From: CAYGYG01 sp964354155
GTDB lineage: Bacteria > Hydrothermota > Tepidihabitantia > SM23-42 > CAYGYG01
Direction of reading: 5' to 3'
Assembly: GCA_964354155.1 (NCBI GenBank)
Contig: CAYGYG010000034.1
Location: forward strand, 1-28,418
DNA: 28,418 nucleotides
Shown: positions 24,213 through 28,418 of the stretch, in pieces
Position numbering within the stretch: position 1 is the stretch's first letter
Layout: every line of letters starts with the position of its first letter
Translations under genes and position numbers: made by a program
The notes under the pieces: generated by a model
Told to the model about the DNA's origin: nothing
Database searches by the model: none
Seen by the model: the letters and a program-made list of their open reading frames with translations, nothing else

Positions 24213-24392
24213 CTAGCTCTTTGAATGGATATTGTAGGCAATAACCCACAGCGCGCACTCGTCATTAAGCGCCAACGGGCACCGCCAGTCGGCCGACTTA
24301 TCCTTGGCCGGGCACGACCGTCCCCCAGCCTGTTCCGTATCCCCGGCCTTACTCGATACCATCAGGGGACAGAGAAACTGCTTTTCCGCCAC
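24213..24392 (-). CDS. 59-residue four-cysteine protein, divergent from the ArsR-like regulator
   Basis: Starts with GTG at 24392, preceded by GGAGG (24398-24402) at 5-nt spacing and by a strong promoter whose start point (near 24405) rules out the longer frames. Four Cys lie at 8, 27, 38 and 46. Two sit in a repeated CPL (8-10, 38-40) and the last in NDECALWVIAYN. The spacing suggests a possible metal or redox site. I do not recognise the family. Being divergent from the ArsR-like gene with a palindrome between, it is a natural regulatory target. Confidence 0.6.
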   Translation of the reverse strand: MAEKQFLCPLMVSSKAGDTEQAGGRSCPAKDKSADWRCPLALNDECALWVIAYNIHSKS

Positions 24393-24411
24393 CGTCACCT
24401 CCCAGCGCATC

Positions 24412-24440
24412 AGTATAGCGAAATCAGCACACGATGTCAA
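24412..24440 (-). promoter_or_regulatory. Sigma-70-like promoter of the four-cysteine protein
   Basis: On the minus strand TTGACA (24440-24435), a 17-bp spacer, and TATACT (24417-24412). The leader is about 13 nt and consists mostly of the GGAGG binding site. Confidence 0.72.
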
Positions 24441-24515
24441 GCCGGGCCGTGAAGCGGCACCGGGAAACAACCGCACCGGCCGGCGACAGAATCCTCGCCC
24501 CCGGTCCCCCACCAC

Positions 24516-24545
24516 CTTGTGCGAAAATTCGAATTTGTGGACAAG
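24516..24545. promoter_or_regulatory. 30-bp palindromic operator candidate between divergent genes
   Basis: Dyad centred at 24530/24531: outer arms CTTGT (24516-24520) and ACAAG (24541-24545), inner perfect AAATTCGAATTT (24525-24536). It lies 12 bp upstream of the ArsR-like -35 box and 75 bp upstream of the minus-strand -35, a fitting place for a regulator site. A 25-of-26 match recurs at 26181-26206. Confidence 0.6.
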
Positions 24546-24557
24546 CCGATTTTCGAC

Positions 24558-24585
24558 TTGATTTTTGCGCCCCAGCGCGTAGAAT
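24558..24585 (+). promoter_or_regulatory. Sigma-70-like promoter of the ArsR-like regulator
   Basis: TTGATT (24558-24563), a 16-bp spacer, and TAGAAT (24580-24585). The start is expected near 24592, giving a leader of about 50 nt before GGAGGAGG-ATG. Confidence 0.55.
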
Positions 24586-24641
24586 GGCGGCGTCCGCTCC
24601 GGGCCGTAAGCCCGGAACCGCCGACAAAAAGGAGGAGGTCG

Positions 24642-24926
24642 ATGGACTTCATGGTCAAGTTGTTCAAAACCGTTGGTAACGGCACGCGCATCAGAATGCT
24701 TGAGATACTGCTGGGCCGGTCGAGACTGACCGCCGACGCTTTTGCCGAGACGCTGAAAATTCCGCGGGCCACCGCGTGCCGCAACCTAAGGATACTGGAA
24801 CGCATGGATTTCGTCAAAGGCCAGCGTAATCATATCGAGGTCTTCTACTCGCTCAACCGGGACCGGCGCCTAAGCTACAACGAAACCATTATCGAAATGG
24901 TCGGAAAAAGACATGCCCAGACATAG
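24642..24926 (+). CDS. ArsR-like winged-helix transcriptional regulator
   Basis: A 94-residue helix-turn-helix protein. The ATG at 24642 follows GGAGGAGG (24631-24638); the longer frame to 24519 would start inside the palindrome, upstream of the promoter. VGNGTRIRMLEILLG leads into LTADAFAETLKIPRATACRNLRILERM (helix-turn-helix, recognition helix about 41-54), then a wing (GQRNHIEVFYSLN). The ELCVCDL-type metal site of ArsR/SmtB is absent; the only Cys (C46) sits in the recognition helix. Ligand is unknown. It is followed after 44 bp by a membrane protein, its likely operon partner, and faces the four-Cys gene. Confidence 0.82.
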   Translation: MDFMVKLFKTVGNGTRIRMLEILLGRSRLTADAFAETLKIPRATACRNLRILERMDFVKGQRNHIEVFYSLNRDRRLSYNETIIEMVGKRHAQT

Positions 24927-24970
24927 CCGACGCCCCACCGTCGGCCCTGACCCAAGCCCGGTCTGACGCC

Positions 24971-26134
24971 ATGGTTCTGCGTCAGGTGACGGCCCTTCTC
25001 TACCTGCTTGCTCTGAGCGGCGGCATCCCCATCGCCGTCGCATTCGTACTGCGCCCGGCAAGCCGCCGCCTGGCCCGGGGACTGACTATTCTCGGCTTTA
25101 TCGTGGCCGCGGCCCAGACCGCGGTCTGGGCCTACGACGTCACCGGACTTGAGACCCGTCACGATTTTGCGCAACTGCGCGCCAATATTGAGCAAGTCAC
25201 GGGCCATGGTCTCGAATCCGATTTGTCGTCGAGCTTCAAGATTATTGCATTATCAAACATGGCCCAGGGATTGGCGAATTTCAAGACCGGGCCGACGGCA
25301 ACCGATTCCCTCATCGGTTCGATTGCCCGTTACTGCATCGGCCATCCCCTGATGCGAAATCGTATTCGGAATCTAAGCGGGGTCCCCCTGTCCGGTTTCA
25401 GCGTGTATCTGGCCCATGTCAACATTGTGCTTGGTGAGTATCAGCGGGCAACCGGTGCCACCGACTTCTTGGAGTTCAGCCGGCCGATCTCGAGATATCT
25501 TTCACAGAAATCCTGTTCTGCACCCGATTGCCACCTTCGTTCCTACTTCGGCCCGGCCAAGTACCCGGCCGACCAAGCCGCGGTACTGTACTCGTTGTAT
25601 CTGTATGATTACAATAACGGTGACAGCACTAGCCCGGCGCCGATCCTGAAGTGGCTTGAATACATGTCCGATGCCGGCACCGATTCGCACTCAGGTCTCC
25701 ACTATTCCCGGATTGACCGCATCGAAGTGCCGCGCGGCTGTGCTCTCTCCTGGACCATCGGATATATGAATCATTTCGCACCGACCGAGGCGCGCCTCCT
25801 CTGGCCGAGATACAAGAAACACTATAAGCTGAATTGGCTTCTCTTCGCGGGTTTTCGCGAATATCCGAAAGGCTTTCGCGGCAAGGAAGATGATGACTCA
25901 GGGCCAATCGTATTCGGTGCCGGAGCCGCGGCAACCGGGTTCGGACTGAAGGCCGCGCGCGGGGTCGGCGACTTCGTCACCTACTACCAGATACACAACA
26001 CGCTCCTTTTGGGCGACCTTGTTCTTCTGGCGGCCAGGGTCTTCAGGACAAAGCCCCCCCGCCGCATGGTCGACAATCAGTTTCTCGCTCGGGCCGTTCG
26101 ATTCAACGGTGTGACCGAAAGAAGACTACCCTAA
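24971..26134 (+). CDS. Membrane-anchored protein of unknown function, helical-toroid-like
   Basis: A 387-residue protein. Two membrane segments lie at about 7-27 and 37-55. A long soluble part follows with regular helix pairs and conserved-looking blocks: YPADQAA (198-204), PRGCALSW (254-261), DDDSGPIVFG (307-316) and ATGFGLKAARGVGD (321-334). The spacing of acidic and aromatic residues recalls alpha/alpha-toroid enzymes (glycosidase- or linalool-dehydratase-like folds), but I cannot name a family. The ATG at 24971 has only a weak binding site, so coupling to the arsR-like gene (44 bp upstream) is probable. Substrate unknown. Confidence 0.6.
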   Translation: MVLRQVTALLYLLALSGGIPIAVAFVLRPASRRLARGLTILGFIVAAAQTAVWAYDVTGLETRHDFAQLRANIEQVTGHGLESDLSSSFKIIALSNMAQGLANFKTGPTATDSLIGSIARYCIGHPLMRNRIRNLSGVPLSGFSVYLAHVNIVLGEYQRATGATDFLEFSRPISRYLSQKSCSAPDCHLRSYFGPAKYPADQAAVLYSLYLYDYNNGDSTSPAPILKWLEYMSDAGTDSHSGLHYSRIDRIEVPRGCALSWTIGYMNHFAPTEARLLWPRYKKHYKLNWLLFAGFREYPKGFRGKEDDDSGPIVFGAGAAATGFGLKAARGVGDFVTYYQIHNTLLLGDLVLLAARVFRTKPPRRMVDNQFLARAVRFNGVTERRLP

Positions 26135-26179
26135 CCGTCTAAACATCCTGCCCATCACCCCCACGTACCCATACGTCGT

Positions 26180-26234
26180 CTTGTGCGGAAATTCGAATTT
26201 GTGGACTGTCCACTTGTGCGAATTAGTGCACAAG
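26180..26234. promoter_or_regulatory. Cluster of three dyads with a near-identical copy of the arsR palindrome
   Basis: The first part (26181-26206) matches 24517-24542 at 25 of 26 positions. It is followed by GTGGAC-T-GTCCAC (26201-26213) and by CTTGTGC (26213-26219) paired with GCACAAG (26228-26234). It lies after the stop of the 24971-26134 gene and before the end of the nitroreductase, where no promoter is evident. No T-tail follows, so it is not a standard terminator. Confidence 0.55.
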
Positions 26235-26334
26235 GTATGTAAAACGTAACGATGTGAGGAAAAGTGTGATCGGCCTGATGCAGAGTTAAATGCGTCTATT
26301 GAATAGTGAAGGCGCTGCTAAGACCGGTGCCCTT

Positions 26335-26856
26335 CTACGCGCCGTACTTATCGAGTGAGGTTATCTCTTTGAGTGTTTTTCGTCCCCGGTCCCCGGGTGT
26401 TTCAGCCGGATAACCAACGGGCGTCAGGCAGACAACCCGCAACGTATCCGGTATGCCGAGCACCTTCTTCACGCGTTCCTCATCGTATGCTGCAATCCAG
26501 CACGTACCCAGGCCTTCGGCGGTCGCAGCAAGAATCATGTGGTCCAAAGCGATCGCCAGGTCGACCTGGAACGAAAGCCCGAGATTGCCCAGTTTTGCGT
26601 AGCAGTTCTTCTCGTCGGCGCACCCGCAGATGATCGCTCCGGCATCGGCCATCCAGAGTTGGTTCCGGCAGGCCGCAGCCAATTCTTTCTTGATGTTCGC
26701 ATCTCCGACCACGATGAAATGCCACGGTTGGAGATTCTTGGCCGATGGCGCAACCCGTCCGGCATCCAGAATCCGATTCATGACATCATCCGGGACCGGT
26801 TCGGGCCGGTACTTCCTGACGCTTTTTCTTTTTCTGACTGCGTCGTAAAATTCCAT
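26335..26856 (-). CDS. Nitroreductase family protein
   Basis: A 173-residue FMN-dependent nitroreductase-like oxidoreductase. EFYDAVRKRKSVRKYRPEPV is the FMN-phosphate binding start, APSAKNLQPWHFIVV the next conserved block. GLGTCWIAAYDEERVKKVLGIP and TPVGYPAETPG end the fold. It shares the GLGTCWI and GYPAE patterns with the nitroreductase half of the VOC fusion 3 kb away. AAGGAGG lies 4 nt before the ATG at 26856. Its transcript may come from the tRNA/integrase side, since no strong promoter is seen in the 78-bp gap. Substrate unknown. Confidence 0.9.
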   Translation of the reverse strand: MEFYDAVRKRKSVRKYRPEPVPDDVMNRILDAGRVAPSAKNLQPWHFIVVGDANIKKELAAACRNQLWMADAGAIICGCADEKNCYAKLGNLGLSFQVDLAIALDHMILAATAEGLGTCWIAAYDEERVKKVLGIPDTLRVVCLTPVGYPAETPGDRGRKTLKEITSLDKYGA

Positions 26857-26897
26857 CTGACCTCCTTGTCAGAATGATTACCGATATCTTTCTTACC

Positions 26898-26909
26898 ATC
26901 TCTGTAATC
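26898..26909 (-). repeat. Inverted copy of the GATTACA-type repeat
   Basis: The minus strand reads GATTACAGAGAT, identical to 4764-4775. It lies in the gap between the tRNA and the nitroreductase gene. Confidence 0.5.
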
Positions 26910-26934
26910 TATGTGCCCTCCCTGATGGCACAAC

Positions 26935-27007
26935 GTGCCCGGGGAGATTTGAACTCCCAGCCTGCGGATCCGGAGTCCGCCGCTCTGTCCAGTTGAGCTA
27001 CGGGCAC
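26935..27007 (-). tRNA. tRNA-Arg (anticodon CCG)
   Basis: A full 73-nt cloverleaf on the minus strand. Acceptor arms are GTGCCCG and CGGGCAC, the D arm is GCTC/GAGC with GG in the loop, and the anticodon stem is GCGGA/TCCGC with loop CTCCGGA. The T arm is GGGAG/CTCCC with TTCAAAT. The anticodon CCG reads CGG (Arg). The 3' CCA is not encoded. The tyrosine recombinase gene ends 21 bp before its 5' end, so the two may be co-transcribed. Confidence 0.95.
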
Positions 27008-27028
27008 AATTCCATAACCTGAGAAGTA

Positions 27029-28072
27029 TCAGGACTTATCGTCTTTTGTCGCATCCGAGTCAGTGCCACTCTTGTGCCAACTTTGTGCCAAATCGAGGAC
27101 GGCAACCGCTTCGCGCAGGTGACGATCCGAGAGGTGACTGTACCGCATTGTCATCTTGATATCCTTGTGGCCCATCAGTTCCTGGACGGTCCGGATATCG
27201 ACCCCGGCCATGACCAGTTTCGAGGCGAAGGTGTGTCTTAGGTCGTGGAAGCGGAAGTCGGCAATCGCGGCCCGTTTGAGCGCGCTGGCAAAACCGCTTT
27301 TGACGTCGTCGAAAGGGTGTCCCTTGCCGTTGACGAAGACGTGTTGGTGACCGTTGCGGTTCATTGCCGTCAGCATCGTACCCAGCGTCTTGTTGAGCGG
27401 CAGGATCCTGGTTTCGTTGTTCTTGGTGTTCTTGATCATGATAATGCCTTTCTCAAGATCGACATCGGCCCATTTCAGGGTTAGGATCTCGCCCTTGCGC
27501 ATACCGGTGTTGACCGCCATGATCACGATCGGTTTGAGGTGATTGGCGCATGAATCGACCAGTTTGACCAGTTGCTCATCGTCCAGGTAACGGACCCGAC
27601 CGGCCGGCTCCCGGAACTTCTTGACCAGCCGGAGCCGGTTTTCACCCAAGAGGTTCCACTGGACCGCCATGTTGAACATGTGCTTGATGCATGACAGCTC
27701 GCGGTTGACGGTCGCCGGTGCAACCAGCGCCCTTCTCAGATTCTTGTACCGTTCGAGTTCGAAAGCCGATATCTCTGATATCGGCCGACCGAAGAACGCC
27801 CCTAGCAGATTGGCAATGCTGACCTGGTCCCGCCGGTATGACTGCGGTCGCTTGTTGGCTTTAGAGTAGCTCAGATACTCCTCGCACATCTTTTCAAAGA
27901 GCACTTCCTTTGAGTCACGGCCTTGCGACGTCGATTCCCGGGGCAGGCCCAGGTTGGCTTCCTTAAGCGCCAGTTCGGCCTCTTCCCGGGAACGGCCGAT
28001 CATCTTACGGACTCTTCTGCCTTCGAAGGAATAGTCTATATACCATGCGCCGACGCGCTGGTAGACTCTCAT
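27029..28072 (-). CDS. Tyrosine recombinase / phage-type integrase
   Basis: A 347-residue site-specific recombinase. The N-terminal arm-type region (MRVYQRVGAWYIDYSFEGRRVRK) and a SAM-like core-binding domain (about 57-150) precede the catalytic domain. Catalytic residues are all present: R192 (TGMRKGE), K217, H276 and R279 (HDLRH), H302 (GHKD), Y311 (MRYSHL). The enzyme should be active. GGAGG lies 5 nt before the ATG at 28072 and the promoter is at 28091-28118. Its 3' end faces the 5' end of tRNA-Arg, whereas elements inserted in tRNA genes usually abut the 3' end, so this may be a resident or relic integrase. No other phage or island genes are visible. Confidence 0.93.
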   Translation of the reverse strand: MRVYQRVGAWYIDYSFEGRRVRKMIGRSREEAELALKEANLGLPRESTSQGRDSKEVLFEKMCEEYLSYSKANKRPQSYRRDQVSIANLLGAFFGRPISEISAFELERYKNLRRALVAPATVNRELSCIKHMFNMAVQWNLLGENRLRLVKKFREPAGRVRYLDDEQLVKLVDSCANHLKPIVIMAVNTGMRKGEILTLKWADVDLEKGIIMIKNTKNNETRILPLNKTLGTMLTAMNRNGHQHVFVNGKGHPFDDVKSGFASALKRAAIADFRFHDLRHTFASKLVMAGVDIRTVQELMGHKDIKMTMRYSHLSDRHLREAVAVLDLAQSWHKSGTDSDATKDDKS

Positions 28073-28090
28073 CTATTCCTCCAGAGATTC

Positions 28091-28118
28091 ATTATAGTAG
28101 AACTTGGCCCGAAGTCAA
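28091..28118 (-). promoter_or_regulatory. Sigma-70-like promoter of the integrase
   Basis: On the minus strand TTGACT (28118-28113), a 16-bp spacer, and a perfect TATAAT (28096-28091). The start is expected near 28084, about 12 nt before the ATG, with GGAGG between. Confidence 0.75.
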
Positions 28119-28172
28119 CAGCCACTTGCGGCTTCTGCGGCAGGCCCATTGCTGTTTTCATCGGACTCTCCA

Positions 28173-28418
28173 TCATATAAGGATTATGTCCGGCTCACGC
28201 TTGACCTTCTTGAGCTCGATCGAAGAGGTCTCCACCAGTTCGATCTTCTCACCGTCGACGAAGAAGACGGCCTTGCTCAGTGCCCCTTCTTCGACAGGCA
28301 AGAAGCGGACCTTGAAATCCGGACTGCCCACGTGGCTTACGACCTGCCTGAAGATGTATCCGAGCGAGACGAAGATGATAGCACAGCCTTTGACACCCAG
28401 GGTTGTGAAGGGTGCGTT
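28173..28418 (-). CDS. 3' end of an unknown gene (partial)
   Basis: A minus-strand frame open from the window edge to a TGA at 28173-28175; 81 residues are visible. It begins with a hydrophobic patch (GCAIIFVSLGYIF), then short strands (DFKVRFLPVEEG, SKAVFFVDGEKIELVE) and ends LKKVKREPDIILI. The start lies beyond the window. I do not recognise the family. It shares its strand with the integrase but ends about 55 bp before the integrase promoter, so it is probably a separate transcript. Confidence 0.5.
   Translation of the reverse strand, partial: NAPFTTLGVKGCAIIFVSLGYIFRQVVSHVGSPDFKVRFLPVEEGALSKAVFFVDGEKIELVETSSIELKKVKREPDIILI

Noticed and set aside
26913..26930. GTGCC...GGCAC hairpin after the tRNA as a terminator
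   Set aside because: The stem is short and no T-tract follows; it may only be a processing or chance structure.
28077..28169. 30-codon frame upstream of the integrase whose stop overlaps the integrase ATG
   Set aside because: The integrase promoter lies inside it, so the peptide would not be on that transcript; the overlap is expected by chance for an ATGA start.

Overview
The window looks like a bacterial chromosome segment from a poorly cultured, probably anaerobic lineage. Hints are a surface protein with a FlgD/T9SS-like C-terminal tail, a pair of GWxTD-type secreted proteins, an archaeal-type (class V) fructose-1,6-bisphosphate aldolase/phosphatase, an archaeal-type phosphoglycerate-mutase homologue, and DUF366 and DUF4416 proteins. 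Together these point to FCB-group or candidate-phylum bacteria such as Zixibacteria, WOR-3 or TA06. This placement is an inference from gene content only.

Layout. (1) 1-3545, plus strand: the tail of a secreted protein, then a promoter and three exported or membrane proteins of unknown role, two of them GWxTD-like. (2) 3546-3982: convergent spacer. (3) 3983-13673, minus strand: one tightly packed run of twelve genes. Reading downstream it has UDP-glucose dehydrogenase, UDP-xylose synthase, a GT-C membrane glycosyltransferase, a dolichol-phosphate-mannose-synthase-like GT2, a GT4, scpB, a QueG-like Fe-S protein, DUF4416, queD, queC, DUF366 and queE. It combines UDP-xylose/glycan synthesis, chromosome segregation and 7-deazaguanine (preQ0/queuosine) synthesis. 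(4) 13929-15778, minus: a flippase-like membrane protein and a second GT2, read from a promoter so close to the start codon that the mRNA should be leaderless. (5) 16103-17748, minus: an RRM RNA-binding protein and the class V FBP aldolase/phosphatase, each with its own promoter. (6) 17978-22581, plus: a Cys/Met-type PLP enzyme, threonine synthase, an ApgM-like protein (candidate homoserine kinase, apparently starting at ATC) and a PCC-domain protein. (7) 22708-26856: a VOC-nitroreductase fusion, a small membrane protein, a 59-residue Cys-containing protein divergent from an ArsR-like regulator, a membrane-anchored protein of unknown function, and a second nitroreductase. (8) 26935-28418, minus: tRNA-Arg(CCG), a complete tyrosine recombinase and the 3' end of an unknown gene.

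Nine sigma-70-like promoters were found by eye. Seven have a 16-bp spacer and two have 17 bp. Several gaps hold short dispersed repeats. No rRNA, CRISPR array, complete IS element or clear T-tailed terminator was seen.

The parts most worth a second look are the ATC-started ApgM-like gene in the threonine cluster, and the arsR-like module at 24213-26234, which carries nearly identical 26-bp palindromic sites at both ends.
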